Positions 1-12,719 are shown, counted from the first letter of the stretch. The stretch: DNA of 64,000 bases from Dasypus novemcinctus (GCF_030445035.2 NC_080673.1:190259216-190323215); one strand, 5' to 3'. Notes: generated by a model from the letters alone, not told the origin. Made by a program: numbers and translations.

Positions 1-1795
1 CAATTATCAAGGAACTGCACTGGGAAGCTGAGGTGAATTCAAAGGTGAGCCTGTCCTGGTCTTGGTCCTCCAGGGCAGGGCTTCCCAAGCCTACCAAATA
101 AACAGAATGGGAGATTTAAGATCCATTGTTTCCCAACCTTAGAAAAATCCTTCTTTGGCTTTCTTAACATAGAAGAAACAGAGCAGAAAGTCACAAAATC
201 TAAATTAAGAGATATCAAAAAGGAAATCAACTCAGAGAGTAGCTGAAGCATGAAACTAATCCAACTATCCATGGGTTTCTAAACTTACCAACCTGAATAG
301 ATACTATCTCTCCCTTCACATCTTCACATCTCCCATTGTGAATCAGAGAAATCTATACGAAAACTACAACATGCGATCACAATTTTCAAAGTCACTCACC
401 TGTATGCCCTTTTTCAAGTTACCTTAGATAGTACCATTTCATCAGCCGCCTTTTTGATGCTGGTACCTCTACATCTTGATAGCCAAAGCCCACTTGCTCC
501 AGCCCATCCATCCATATTCATCATGTTCATTTTCTCTCTCTCTTTTTACTTCTCCCGGGTCAAAGAGCAGAGTAGTAGAAGATGTAGAAGGTAGGGAGGC
601 TGCAGAAAGGGGAAGGTGAATTTTAATGGGAAAACTTCTGAATTTTTCTGCTTCTATGGGTTACCTGGAAGATGGCCTTCCTTTAACCTTTACTGGGGCG
701 ACATCTCTCTCAACCACCTACAAATCCAAAGGTGCTGATTTTTCTCTCTCTCATGAGACAAAGGTGTTCACTGCATGCTCATAACCATACAGGTGCCACA
801 TATGTTTGTTGCACAAAATAAGCAAGTGGGTAAATGATAAATACAAGAACCTGAGGAAACTTTATCTTTGTAGCTGAGAAAGCTCCATACTCAAGAGCAT
901 CTCTGAAAGCTGCTGCATTTTTAATTTTTATCTTTTAGAACCATTTCCACCACATCATGTCCACCATCATAAGGGTGCTGCCATCTATTTTCATAATTGG
1001 ATGTCAAATCATGCGACCTCTAGAACTAATTTGCCTGAGTTTGCAATCCAGATAATAGTTTACTGAAGCTTTGTGACTGCACCAGTAATCTAATTAAAAA
1101 AAAAAAAAAAAAAGAATTAAGATTGACTGCAGGAGGACTTGAAGTAGTGTGTCATTTCAGATGAGTGATGCCATCATTAACCTTTAAGGTCACATTAGCT
1201 ATTATTGAAGTGTCACATAGCACTATGTCAAGATTAAATTAGACAAACTATTACCTCATTATTATGCTAACAAATCTCAAGCTTATCTGAATGAGTATTG
1301 AACAGACTAAAGACTCTCTTAGCCACATTTAGGGCAGATTTAAACTGTTTAGATGTAGTGTATGAGGTCAATTTTCTAGCTAAGAGGAAAAATCATCTGA
1401 AGTTACTTTTAGTTATGGTAGTCATAAACAGATCTGGGACTAAATTATCAGTTGGCATTTAATTCTAAGGCAATGCGTTGAAGGGACGTTGACACCTATT
1501 GATTTTATTTTGGGACCCTTTTACTTCAATGTCAGAATTTCTCAGATATAATAAAATATTAAGTTTATTACTTTTCTAAAGAGAATACCCAGCTTTGAAA
1601 GCATCAAAGTAAAGACAACTTGTAATTTAAAAGAGCAGCCCATGAGATGTCTTGTTTTTAAAAGGTTACCATACAATCAATACTGTAAAATATGGTGAAT
1701 GAGATGTTACAGACTGCTGGCTTGAAACAGTGAGGTGGGGGTTAATCCCAGGTTTATGGACTGGCTGAGAGAGGGCTAGGACAGTATCTTCCCTC
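1..1795. other. No recognised gene or repeat
   Basis: AT-rich single-copy-looking DNA. Short open frames here are interrupted and show no recognisable protein family. The only simple-sequence feature is an A-run near 1096-1113. The stretch around 880-1330 has an even, non-repetitive texture that could be conserved non-coding DNA, but I cannot test that from sequence alone. Confidence 0.5.
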
Positions 1796-1965
1796 AACCC
1801 AATAAATATTGTCATTGGCTCTCGAAGGTACTTTCCAGATCATCCAGTCAAACCCTGGTTAGTTCGTGATTGAGGAAACAGGTCCAGAAGGCTGAAATGA
1901 TTTGCGTAGAGTTTCAGAGCTCAAAGAACTACCAGCAAGCAGGACCCCTGTTAAGGACACACTGG
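1796..1965 (-). repeat. MIR-like SINE fragment
   Basis: Reading left to right, the segment has the order of a reversed MIR: an AATAAATATT-like end, a phrase close to GATTGAGGAAACAGG, then a stretch resembling the reversed tRNA-related part. MIR is an ancient tRNA-derived SINE shared by all mammals. The copy is strongly diverged and its limits are approximate. Confidence 0.4.
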
Positions 1966-2340
1966 TGGAAGCAAGAAACAGCACAAGAAGCTCCTCAATT
2001 TGCTATCACTACACCTCAAAAAGCAGAATGTATCAAAGTTGAGTAATAAATCAGATGCTATGGGGTGGGGGATAAAGAAATTTTTGCCCATAATTAAATA
2101 CCTTTAACAATACAATTTAACTCTATCATTACATAAATGCACTTTACTTGCACTCTTTTCAATCTTAACTGAGCCTATAGTAGAAAGACTTAATTTCAGT
2201 TCATACCCTATTCAGAAAAATGAGCTCTGACTTTGGCCCATCTATAAATGATTTATAACTGTATCTTAATTTTTATACAGTAAGAATCCTGCATTTTCTC
2301 CCTAATCATCTTTATGAAATATTAAAATAAAACCAGTCCA

Positions 2341-2735
2341 ATGTCCACAGAGAAAATGTGGCATTGGTGTGGGAAGGGTGGCCATGGTGGCTGCTGGGTG
2401 CGGGGAATGGGAGATAGAGATGAGATGTGGAGGCATTTTCGGGACTTGGAGTTGTCCTGGGTGGTGCTTCACGGACAATTACGGGACATTGTAGATCCCC
2501 CCAGGGCCCACTGGATGGAACGTGGGAGAGTGGGGGCTATGATGTGGACCATTGACTATGAGGAGCAGCGATGCCCAGAGATGTACTTACCAAATGGAAT
2601 GGATGTGTCATGTTGATGGGAGAAAGTGTTGCTGTGGGGGGAGTGGGGGGTGGGGGCGGTGGGGTTGAATGGGACTTCATATTTTTTGAATGCAATATTT
2701 TTTAAAAAATGAATAGAAAAAAATACAATAGAAAT
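2341..2735 (+). mobile_element. 5'-truncated L1 3'-UTR copy
   Basis: This segment aligns by eye with 27050-27410. Both carry the phrases GGACTTGGAGTTGTCCTGGG and ATGATGTGGACCATTGA, followed by a G-rich stretch and an A/T-rich tail. The order (G-rich 3' UTR, then A-rich tail) is that of a LINE-1 3' end inserted by target-primed reverse transcription. An open frame of about 90 codons here lies in the UTR and is not a gene. Confidence 0.7.
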
Positions 2736-3944
2736 TAAATCATTAAATATACCTTTGTAAAGATGCCAAAGCAGAACTAGCAATTGATAGCTAAAGCCAC
2801 CAAGGAATATTTTGAAATTTTCACTTGTGATCTGATATAGCAAGGTTGGAATTTAGTATATAAAGGAAAATTTACAGTTGTCACTCTCTAATGTACAAAA
2901 GGAATGTTTGTTCAAAAGTTTAAAGTATAAAAGAGGAGGGGGAATAACGTGCTATGGTAAAGAATGTGCTTATGAACTAAGCAAAATATTATTTGAATGA
3001 AATTGGGTATATGCTTGCAATGAGTTCCAAGAACTCTTTCAGAACTTGTGATGCAGATGGTGTCACAAAAAAATATGAATAGTCGAGAGGGAACAGAGAG
3101 AGGGGTTTTATCTCTCAACTTTCCTGAATAGTGTTACTTCATTGTCTACAGGTAAGTGATGGAAACACAAAGGCAACGTTAAAAATCTAGAATATTTTAG
3201 ATGTATATATAATATATAATAATAATATTTTAAAAGCATAGAGCTGAGTCAATGCAGTGTCAAAAGTACAGATTAAAATGAAAAGTTCTAGGGAAAAAGG
3301 CAGATTCCTCCAAATAACCAGACGTTGGGCTGTGTGGAAACTCAGGTTCAATGGAGTAGCTTTTTTGGTCTGCATGGTGTACAAGATACAGGCAAGCAGA
3401 GAGAATCCTTGCTTCCCTCCTAAATCATCATCCAGATAAGCTTTGCTTTCATTTTTATGTTTTGTAGCTCCAAAAAAATTTTTTTATTTGAAAACAATCA
3501 TTCTAGTTGCATAGAATTTCTCTACATGGTTCATTTTCTGTTTGGTTGTTAGTAATCCTGGAGACACCCAAATTTGCTAATCAGATTAAGTTTGATCACA
3601 TAAGCATCTCAGGGGATTCTTTCTTCAACTATGGATCTGATGATAATGATTTATAACCTATGAACTCGCATTTAAAACTTGAAGTTCAATAAATTTTTCA
3701 TATAAAGTCACAGTATCTGAAAAACGATTTTTTCAAGATCTGCTTTCATGCTCCATACTTACACAGTTCCTAAACTAAATAAAAGGAAATTTTCCCCCTC
3801 AGGGTAACTGTGGAGGAACTACAGTGTTTGTGCCATAAGAAGACCATTTATGAGCCTTATCTCTGCATGCTCTCTTGCCCCGTATCTGGCCTCTTCAGCC
3901 TGCCCTTCCCCATTACCACATCAACCCACCCCATCCTTTACCTC
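2736..3944. other. No recognised feature
   Basis: AT-rich DNA with short ATA-rich stretches near 3200-3235. I see no coding potential beyond chance open frames and no clear repeat family. Confidence 0.45.
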
Positions 3945-3947
3945 ATC

Positions 3948-4385
3948 TAGGTTAGAGGTTCTTAACATTTCTTTGTGTGTTGTGGACCCCTTTGACATTC
4001 TATTGAAGCTTACATTGCCCATCTCAGAATAACAGCTTTAAAACCATATTATACACAATATTACAAAGGAAACTAGTTATTGAAATGTTTAAAAATAACA
4101 AATTTGAGATAAAGAAATATATAGCAAGATCTTGCAGCATATCTGATTACTACCATGATTTTGAATTAGTGATGAGTTAAATGACACTTTTAAATATCAA
4201 CAATAACTGTACTATGATAAGAAAATGTTAAGGATTTTATTGGCCACAAAGTCACAGTTCAGATAATACTAATGAGTTCTGTTGCCTTCACCCATAATTG
4301 ATGGAAATGCTAAGATGCTAGTGAAATTAAAGATGTGTATTTTTCTCAATCTAAATTCATGGACCCCTGAATTAAACACCCAGAT
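3948..4385 (+). mobile_element. hAT-type non-autonomous DNA transposon
   Basis: The left end carries GGTTCTTAAC followed by a GTGGACCCC phrase. The right end carries a mirrored ATGGACCCCTGAATTAA phrase. The interior matches my memory of an ancient eutherian hAT MITE with phrases such as TTACAAAGGAAAC and GACAAAGTCACAG. The short element at 48443-48621 belongs to the same family in the opposite orientation. No transposase is encoded, and the family name is uncertain. Confidence 0.55.
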
Positions 4386-4865
4386 TAATTATATATTCTA
4401 TCCAGGAGTCACCTTCTTAGAACAGAAAGCTTTTGGAACTGTTTCTTACATCTTTGGTGACACAACCATCATTTTGCTGTACTCTGAAGGCAGCCTATGT
4501 TTGCCCCCATCAAGAACTTATCACAATGTATTGTCATTTTATTAGTAATTTAATTTTATGAAGTATTTATTTTTAATTACACTAGTAAGACACACATATG
4601 TGGTCACTGTCAAAATTTAAACAGCACAGATGAAGGCAAAGACCCATTGGCTGCAAATTGCCAATTCTAAATCCCACTCTGTTCTTTTACGGTGACAATT
4701 ATCTCTCTGGTTTGCAGGCTCTCAGATCAATGTTCCCAGGCATTTATGTACAAGCATACACATACACAAATACCTACATATGTATATGTACAAGTATATT
4801 GATTTATGTATCTATCATTGCACAAATACCAGTTTTTCTTGATTTCTGATGTTTTATATAGGAAG
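4386..4865. other. No recognised feature
   Basis: AT-rich sequence between the hAT element and the ancient L1. It has short purine-pyrimidine runs of the ATAC/ATGTAT type near 4750-4800. No family or gene is recognised. Confidence 0.4.
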
Positions 4866-7577
4866 TCTTAAACTCAGGGTAGGAACTTCAATTGTTCTAG
4901 CTATTGTCAACACTTTGAATTTCCATATATACTTTAGAATCAGCTTAATTTACATCAAAAAGGTGTTGAAAGTTTTGGCAGTCATCAATGAATCTTTAGA
5001 GTTATTACAAATTTTTACATCATAACAATATTAAACAGTTTAATTCATGAATATCATCTATCTCTCCATTTATTTAGGTCTTTGATTTCATTCATCAGTG
5101 TTTTGTAGATTTCAGTATGAAGGAGCTAGATATATCCCTAGGCATTTTGTGGTTTCCATGCTACTGTAAAAGGGATTTTTAAAAATTTCACTTTCCAATT
5201 GTTTGTTTCTTGCATGTAAAAACACAATTGATATTTTACATTTAACTTGTATCTGAACACATACTAAATTTATATTAGTGTTAGTATTAACAGTTGTTTG
5301 TAGGTTCCCTAGGATTTTCTGTGCAAATAACATATTACTTGCCAAAAGAGACGAGTTCTTCCTTTGAATTCCTTGCACTTTTCATGCTTTTTTTTTTTTT
5401 TTTTTTTTACCTTATTGCTATGCTTAGGACCTCCAATGAACAGTTGAATAAGCATGGCAATAGGAGGGATCATTTTTATTCCTTATCTCAGGAGGAAACA
5501 ATTTTCTTTCACCAGTAAGTATGATATTGGCAGTGGAATTTTCATAGATGTTTTTTATCATTGAGAAAATTTCCTACTATTCCTTATTTGCTGATAGTTT
5601 TTCTCTGGAACGGATGTTGAATTTTATCAAAGGCTTTCCTGCAGCAATTTAAATAATTATATAGGTTTCCTCCTCTATTTGGTTAATACAGTAAATTATA
5701 TTGATTGATTTTAAAATTATAAGCCAATTTCACATACCTGGATTAAAGTCCAGTTGGGTTATAATTTCTATATATTGTTGGATTTCATTTGCTAATATAT
5801 TTAAGAATTTTTGTTTCTTTATGAGGGATATGATCTTCTTTGGTAATTTTTTTTAGATATTGACATAAGGGTTATATTAGTCTCATGAAATGATGTCTCC
5901 TCCTCTTCAATGTTTTGAAAATGTTTGTGTAAAACTGATACTATTTCTTCATTAAATGTTTGATATATGTCACCTGTAAAACCATCTGGGCCTGGATACC
6001 TTTTTTGATAAGAAAATCCATTTAATTACATGGATAGGACTATTCAGATATAAAGTGTTTTTCAAATTATTTTGGTAAATTTTATTTTTCAAGGTATTTG
6101 TACATTTCATCTGAGTTGTCAAATTTGTTCATGATCTTCTCTTATTATAGGGCCTGATGTGATAACTTCATTTCATTTCTGATATTTGTTGTTTCTGATG
6201 TCTCTCTCACCCTCTCTCAATTTAGCTAGAGGTTAATCAATTTTGTTAATCCTTCAAAACCACTAGTTACTGGCTTTGTCAATTTCCTCATTTCTCTCTC
6301 TTTCTATTTGATTTCTAACAATTATTTCTTTCTAGTTCATTTTGGAGGTTACTTATTTTATGCCTCTTTGGTTTTCAAATATAAACTTCTAAGGATATCA
6401 AATATTCTCTATCCACTGCTCTATCTTCAACGCACAAACTGTGATATGTTGTATTTTCATTGTCATTGAGTTTAAAATATTATTACTTTCTTTATAATTT
6501 TTTATTTGACACATGAGTTTTATAGAAGTGTTATTTATTTTGCAGATATTTGAATTCTTCCAAAATATATTAAAATTATTATAGAATTTTAGTTTAAGCA
6601 TTTTGCCAGAGAACAACTTCTGTATAGTTAAAAGTGTTTAAATTTATTTTTTATTATTTTTAGTGGCTCAGCATATGTTCTGTACATTAATGAATGTTCC
6701 TTGTGTGCTTTAAAAGAATGTGAATTCTGAAGTTTGTTGGATTCATTGTTCCATAATTTTCAATTATATCAAGGTGGTTGATGGTGTTATATCTTATAGG
6801 CCTTTGCTGACATTTTGCTTCCTTTTCTATCAAATACTGAGGTGGTGTGTGAAAAATCTCCTAGTATGTCTGTTCAATTGTCTACTTCTTCCTTTAATTC
6901 TATTTTCCTCCATTTGTTTTGAGACTCTACTACTACATGCAAATCCATTGACAATTGTTATGCATTCCTGGTGAAGTACCCCTGTTATTGTTATGAAATG
7001 TCCCTTTTTAATTCTACTAATACTCTTTATCATGAAAGTAGCCACTCCAGCCTTCTTCTGTTGACTATTTTCATGGTATAGCTCTTTTCCATCCATTTAC
7101 ATTCAAGTATCTGTCTTTGAATTTAAATATGTCTCTTGTAGGCAACATATAGAAGAGTCTTGCTTTTTTATTCACTATGTTAAAAATCTACCGATTGATA
7201 TTAAATATAATCCACTGGTGTGGCTGAATTTAGGTCGACCATCTACCATCCGTTTTTGTTTCTGTTTTTGTTTTGTTTTCCCTCTGTTTCCCTCATCCTG
7301 TATTCTTTTGAATCATTTCAGTTGTTTTAATTTTCTTTTGTATTTTGGAGGGACCATTTTGCATTATCTTTTTTAGTGGCTGCTCTAAGAATTACAATAT
7401 ACCTAATCCTTAATAATCTATAGAGTTGACATTTTACTATCTCATGAAAAAATATGGAAAACTTGCATCTATGTGGGTCCTTTAACATTCTCACTGACTT
7501 TTATGCTATAGTTGTCATGTGTGTTACATCTACATACATTGAAAACACCAATGTTACAATTTTGCTTTAAATAATAT
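4866..7577 (-). mobile_element. Ancient L1 ORF2 remnant
   Basis: The plus strand reads as a reversed L1 ORF2. It includes phrases close to CATTTATTTAGGTCTTTGAT, CCATCTGGGCCTGG and GTAGCCACTCCAGCCTTCTT in the order expected from the reverse-transcriptase end towards the endonuclease end. Many stops and indels rule out function. The element continues at 7833-8156 and 9716-10990 after younger insertions. The age looks like an L1M-type subfamily shared by placental mammals. Confidence 0.7.
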
Positions 7578-7688
7578 ATTTTTTGTTTGTTTATTTTTTG
7601 TTTTTGAGGTACAAGGGCTGGGGATTGAACCCCAGACCTCTTATGTGGGAAGCCAGCACTCAACCACTGAACCACATGGGCTGAGTTG
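7578..7688 (-). mobile_element. Short tRNA-derived SINE
   Basis: In reverse complement this gives a tRNA-like head with an A-box-like GTGGTTGAGTGC region and a B-box-like GGTTCAATCCC, followed by an A-rich tail that appears as the T-rich stretch on the left. It resembles the small SINE at 12896-12975 and the heads of the longer DAS-type copies. Pol III internal promoter elements are visible but diverged. Confidence 0.6.
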
Positions 7689-7832
7689 TTTTTTTCATTT
7701 GTTTGCTTGTTATTTGTTTTTTTGGTTTTTTTGTTTTGTTTTGTTTTGTTTTTAGGAGGCACTGGGAACTAAACCTGTGACCTTCCATGTGGGAAGGAGG
7801 CGCTCAACTGCTTGAGCTACATCAGCTCCCCT
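7689..7832 (-). mobile_element. Short tRNA-derived SINE, second copy
   Basis: A second reversed copy lies next to the first. Its tail is a TTTTG-rich run (7690-7755). Its head ends in a phrase whose reverse complement reads GGGGAGCTGATGTAGCTCAA. Side-by-side insertion into the A/T-rich tail of the first SINE is the simplest history. Confidence 0.6.
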
Positions 7833-8156
7833 ATGTGTATTTTAAAGAACTAAGGTGAAATGTTGTGTTTTATATTTATCCAGCTATTTACCATTTCCTA
7901 TCCTCTTCTTTTATTTGCAAGATACAACATGTCCACTCACATAATTTCTGATCAGTCTGAAAATCTTCTTTAGCATTTTTCTAGAACAAGTCTGCTGGCA
8001 ATTAATTCTCTTAGTTTTTCTAAATCTGAGTTATCTATATTTTACCTTCATTTCTGAAAGATGTTATCCCTACATAAGAATTATTGGTTGACCTTTTCTT
8101 TCATTACTTTAAAGACATTATTCTGCTTCCTTCTGACCTTATGGTGGACAGAGTTT
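7833..8156 (-). mobile_element. Ancient L1 remnant, continuation
   Basis: Continues the reverse-strand L1 after the two SINEs. The text around 7980-8140 (TCTCTTAGTTTTTCTAAATC, then a TTCTGCTTCCTTCTGAC phrase) has the character of reversed L1M sequence upstream of ORF2. It is too decayed to place codons. Confidence 0.5.
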
Positions 8157-8171
8157 AAGATCATCCTTGTG

Positions 8172-8888
8172 GGAAATATTAAAAACAAGTGAGTTTTTTT
8201 AGTTAAGAGATTTCAAAGTGAGTCGGGAAGGCATTCCAGAGACACACATGTCTCAGGAGGACCTTATTGCCCACTACAGTAAATGAACAAAATGAAGATG
8301 ATGAAAAGTGCCTATCCTAAAAAACAGAGAGTACAACTGCAAGCAAGACAGCTCCAACCATCTGCCCCATGGTATCTAAGCCCCCTCCCTCTCAATCAGA
8401 AAGATAGTGGCATCACCATCCCAAAATCCTCAAGACTGAGAAATGAGCATACATAAGGAGGAAATGCAACTATGGACTAAAGTAGATTTATTATTTTTAT
8501 AGCAACAGAAGACCTTGTAACATTGATACAACCTCATCAGAGGCTCTGAGGGGAGGAAGAGGGAAGAATAGTTGTAACATGGGGCATTTGGGGGACATAG
8601 GATTTGTCCTGTATGATATTTCACTAATGGGTACAGGCCATTATACATTTTGTCAAAACCTATATGTGTGGTGCAAAGTGTAAACTGTAATGTAAACTAT
8701 TAACCATGGTTAGGAGCAATACCTCCATGTGTGTTCATCAGTTGTAACAAATGTACCACACTAATGAAATATGTTGTTATTGGGGAAAATACAGAAGGCA
8801 GAGGGGTTGGGGTATATAGGAATCCCCCTATATTTTCCATGTATCATTTCTGGAATCTAAAGATTATTTTAAAATGAAGTTATTAAAA
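8172..8888 (+). mobile_element. 5'-truncated L1 3' end with TSD
   Basis: A sense-strand L1 tail flanked by near-matching 15-bp target duplications: AAGATCATCCTTGTG at 8157-8171 and AAGATTACCCTTGTG at 8889-8903. The 3' part (8500-8880) closely resembles 28101-28491, sharing GTAACAAATGTACCACACTA-like text and the final ATCTAAA-AAAATRAAGT stretch. The 5' part, before about 8500, is not present in that copy. Confidence 0.75.
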
Positions 8889-8903
8889 AAGATTACCCTT
8901 GTG

Positions 8904-9715
8904 ATCCTTACTTCCTGGATTCATACCCTCATGTAATTACACCTTAAGTTTGGGCATGACCTGTGACTTGATGCTAATCTATGGAATAAGGCAAAGGAGA
9001 TGAGATGTGTGTGATTATGTATTATGGGTTGAATTGTGTTCCCTCAAAGGATGTATTCCAGTCCTAAACCTGGTTCTGTGCATGCAACCTTATTTGGAAA
9101 TAGGTTTTTGAAAATTTTTTTAGTTAAGGTGAAGCCAGTCTGGATTAGGATGGGACCTAATCCAATATGACTGCTGCCCTTATAAGAGGAGAATTGAACA
9201 CAGATAGACATGGGGAGAACACTATGTGAACACTAGCAGCTAGGAAGAGGCAAGAAGAATCTCCCCAACAATTTCAGACGTCTCATCTCCATAACTGTGA
9301 GGCAATACATTTTTGTTGTGTTAAGCCTCTTAGATTGTAGTACCATGTTATGGCAGTCCAAGTAACGAGGTCTTTATGTTTAACTGATTGTATAGGATTG
9401 TAGTAGCAGCCATCTTGCTAGAATTTGTGTGTGTGTGTTTCTGGCTTTGAAGTAAATTGCCAGAAATCCTTCAAGCACAAGGAAATGAATTCTGCCAACC
9501 TTCTGAAGGAGCCTTGAAGTGGGCCCTTCCTCTACTGAGCCTCTGATGAGAACCCAGTGTTGGCCAATATTGTGATTGCAACTTGTGAAACCCTGAGAAC
9601 AATATCCAGGATATTTGCCTGGACTCCTGATCCACAGAAATCGAAATAATAAATGTGTGTTGTTGTAAGTCTCTGCTTTTGCAGCAATTTGTTATACAGT
9701 AATAGAAAACTGTAG
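8904..9715 (+). mobile_element. Old LTR, interrupted by a younger LTR
   Basis: Two blocks, 8904-9020 and 9365-9715, read as the start and end of one old LTR. The second block ends with a phrase like AATAATAAATGTGTGTTGTT and TAATAGAAAACTGTA, the polyadenylation and terminal region typical of ancient mammalian LTRs. The MLT1-like LTR at 9021-9362 separates the blocks. Family assignment is uncertain. Confidence 0.4.
9021..9362 (+). mobile_element. MLT1-like LTR (ERVL-MaLR)
   Basis: Phrases TGGGTTGAATTGTGTTCCCT, CTTATTTGGAAATAGG, TGGATTAGGATGGGACCTAA and CCTTATAAGAGGAGAA occur in the order I recall for MLT1. It ends with a TTGTTGTGTTAAGCC-like polyadenylation region. MaLR LTRs are ancient, non-autonomous and shared across placental mammals. 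No internal sequence follows, so it is a solo LTR. Confidence 0.65.
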
Positions 9716-10990
9716 GTGTCCACAGGTTCTGCAATCTTTTGCATCAGATTTGTTCAAGATTTCTTTTCTTCATTTGGAATTTTATTGTTCTGTGTCCAGA
9801 CATGATTTCCTTTGTGTTTCACTTATTTGGGTTTTGCTGCATTTCCTACATCTATAAATGTATGTCTCTCATCTGATTTTGGAAGTTTAGGCTGTAATTT
9901 TTCAAATATTTATTTCTTCTCAAATCTCTTTATCCTATCTTTCTGAGCTTCAAATTGAATGTATTCTGGATGCTTTGATATTGTCCCACAGATTCTTGAG
10001 GCTCTAGCCTTCTTTTCAACTTTTTTCTCTAGTTTTCTGATTGTAAAATTTCTAATGAAGTATTATCAAGGTCCCAGACTTTCCCTCCCATCATCTATTA
10101 TCTCCATTCTGCCATTGAGATCATCCAGTACACTTAACATTTCAAATTGTTTTCTATAATTTCTATTTGGTTGTTTTATAGTTTCTATTTCTCTTCTAAC
10201 AATTTCCATGTATTCAATTATTTCACATCTGTTTTCTTTTTCCTCATGGAGCATAGTTATAATAGTTTATTTAAAGTATTTGTTAGTTTCAACATCTGGG
10301 TTGAGGCTGACTTCTATTGATTATCTTCTCCCTTGATAATGAGTCATATTTTCTTGGCTCTTGGTATGTCAAGTAAATTTAGATTGTGTCTTGAACATTG
10401 TGGGTATTATGTTGTATAGACACTGGGGTCTATTATAACCATCTGGAGAATGTTGATGCCTTTGTTTTAACATGCATTTAAGCAGGTGAGGTTCAGACCA
10501 TAAATCTTTTTTCACCTTCTGGGGGAGCTGGTTCAAATTTCAGCTTGGTTCTCCAAACTTTTGCTATACTGTTTTAGGTCTGTCCCATGTGCACACAGAC
10601 CAGGGCTTAGACTGAACCTCATGCACATGGTTCAAATCTCAATCCAGTTCTCTAAACATCTACTGTATTGGTCTGAGTCTGTCCCATGTATTCAGAGATC
10701 AGGGGTTAGAACAAAATTAGTATGTGTGCTTAAATTTTAGTTCAATTTTCAAAGTGTTTGTCATGCTGGTTTTTGTCTCATATACAAAAAGCTCAAGAGT
10801 TAGGCTGAGACTTGAGAGAGTATTTCAAATCTCATTTCACTCTTCTAAACCTATCCTATGTTGGTTTGGATCTATTCTTCTTATATGTTATTCAGGTTGA
10901 AACTTGTATAAATGATTCAAATTTCATTTCAATTTTCAAAATGATTTGGGAACATAAGACAAGGTATGAGGCATTAACTTTGGAGTATGA
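9716..10990 (-). mobile_element. Ancient L1 remnant, 5' part
   Basis: Reversed L1 sequence resumes. The phrase CTTGAACATTGTGGGTATTA followed by TGTTGTATAGACACTGG is characteristic of reversed L1M 5' regions. From 10500 to 10860 there are several spaced variants of a phrase like GTCTGTCCCATGT and GGTTCAAATCTCA. That looks like a degraded 5'-region tandem repeat with a period of roughly 110-120 bp. Confidence 0.55.
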
Positions 10991-11244
10991 AAGATATACT
11001 AAAATATTAAGGAAATAAAACGTAGATAATGAATGAGAGATTGAGGAAAATATCCCAATATGAACATCTACATGCCCATATGCCAGACACTGCAGTAAAT
11101 GTTTTCTATGCACCATCTCATGGCTTTTACATCACTGGTTTTCCTCCTGCTTCACTGATTATTTATTCTTCATTTCCTTTATTGCCTCTCTTCCTCCTCT
11201 TCCCAACCTTTACATTTTCTCTATTTATAGTCATTTCTTAGTGA

Positions 11245-12285
11245 TTATCCAGCTAATGACTTGAAGTAACATCCGTTCGAAGATTACCTCTTAATTTATA
11301 TTTCCATCCCTGACAACTCACCTCAATTGTAATATTCTATATCTAACTACCTACATGATATCTCCTTTGTAAGTCTAATAAAATGTTGGTATTTAATTAT
11401 AAAAATTTTATTCCTGTTAACCTCTCACTTCTTTCCACCCCAATATTTCTTCACCAGCCTTCTGAATCTCCCAGTAGATAGCACTACTACTTAATCCAAA
11501 AATGTGGAACTCATTTTTATTTGTCATACCTTGTGTCATTCATATATTCACATACTCATTCATTCACCAAATATTTATAGTCTTTTCTTTGCTGTGGACT
11601 CTTCCAGGTATACTCTTCTAGATACAACACCAAACAAACCAAACTATGTTCTTTCTACTATGCATTTTATATTTTATTGGATTGAGGCAGACAGAAAGCA
11701 TACAAAACTGAAACGAAATATCACAAGCAATGGCATGAACTGTAGAGAAAAATAAATCAGGGAAAAGGTTTAGAGTTTAAAGAGAATGGTAAGACTCCCT
11801 TACAGCAAAGCAGTAGCCAAGTAATATTTTTCAAAAGTTAAATAGATCACGCCATTCTTTTATTCAAATCTCCATTGGCTTTCTGTCTCATTAAGAGTAA
11901 AACAGCAACAACAAAAAAAACCTTATTATGTTTTACAAAATGCTATATTATCTTGTTCCTAACTAATCTCTCTGACATTTTCTGTACCATTCTGCTTCTT
12001 TTTCACTCTTCTTTCACTATACTTGTCCATTTTCTATTTTTGAACATATTTCAAGAACACTTCCCCCACATTAGTGCTTTTTCAATAACTGCTTCCTTCC
12101 CTCATACTACAATCCTCTGCCCCAGATCATTAAATTGCTGGCTTTTCTTCTTGCCTCCCTGCAAAGACCTTCCTTTTCTTCCCAATCTTATTCCCCAATG
12201 TCTAATTATCATGTCACCTGCTTCCATTTCTATCATGGCATTTGTTACGTGATATAATCTTGTTTATTTATTCGTTTTTATTTAA
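11245..12285 (+). mobile_element. LINE-2 (L2) fragments
   Basis: Blocks 11245-11505 and 11830-12285 read as sense-strand L2. The first corresponds to text just after the reverse-transcriptase YADD-type motif. The second runs through the region resembling TCTCCATTGGCTTTCTGTCT down to the TCTAATTATCATGTCACCTG 3' part. A reversed L2 piece (11538-11770) lies between them. L2 is an extinct CR1-clade LINE. An open frame of 125 codons at 11875-12252 is a chance product of this pyrimidine-rich repeat. Confidence 0.6.
11538..11770 (-). mobile_element. L2 3' end, reversed
   Basis: The phrase CATTCATTCACCAAATATTT followed by weak matches to the usual GTGCCAGGCACT text, and then GAGAAAAATAAATCAGGG, is the reverse complement of the L2 3' terminus. 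It is inserted between two sense-strand L2 blocks. Confidence 0.6.
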
Positions 12286-12290
12286 TCTGC

Positions 12291-12719
12291 TGTATTAGGC
12301 AGTCAAAGGTGTGCTGATGCAAAGTATTGGAATCTGTTGGCTTTTATAAAGGGTAGTTATTTGGGGTAGAAGCTTACAATTAGCAGGCCCTAAAAGAGTC
12401 CAACTCAAGGTGCCATAAGAGGTACTTTCTCACCTAAAGTCTGTTGCCAGATGTTGACTCAAGACGGCAGGTGATGTCTGCAAGGGTTCAGCCTTCCTTC
12501 TTCCTCTTAAGGCTCCACAGTCCCAGCTTCTTCAAGGAGGTGGGACTCAATGCTGAGTCACACTCTAATGACATGGTTGGATCAAAGCCTTAAACTTAAC
12601 GTATCTCAGCTGAATCTAATAAAATCAAAGAGTTATTTATCTCGCCAGAGGAACAAACCTGTTTACAAACATAATCTATATTTCTTTTTGGAATTCATAA
12701 ATAGTATCAAACTGACACA
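12291..12719 (-). mobile_element. MaLR-like solo LTR, group A
   Basis: A 429-bp LTR starting TG and ending CA on the plus strand, flanked by the exact 5-bp duplication TCTGC (12286-12290 and 12720-12724). Five-base duplications fit ERVL/MaLR elements. The sequence TTGGCTTTTATAAAGGGTA near the left end is shared with 59050-59622, and reversed with the LTR at 42231-42682. This group looks lineage-specific rather than pan-mammalian. Confidence 0.75.

Noticed and set aside
11875-12252. Open frame of 125 codons with hydrophobic stretches resembling membrane segments
   Set aside because: It is pyrimidine-rich L2 sequence. The hydrophobicity follows from T-rich codons.
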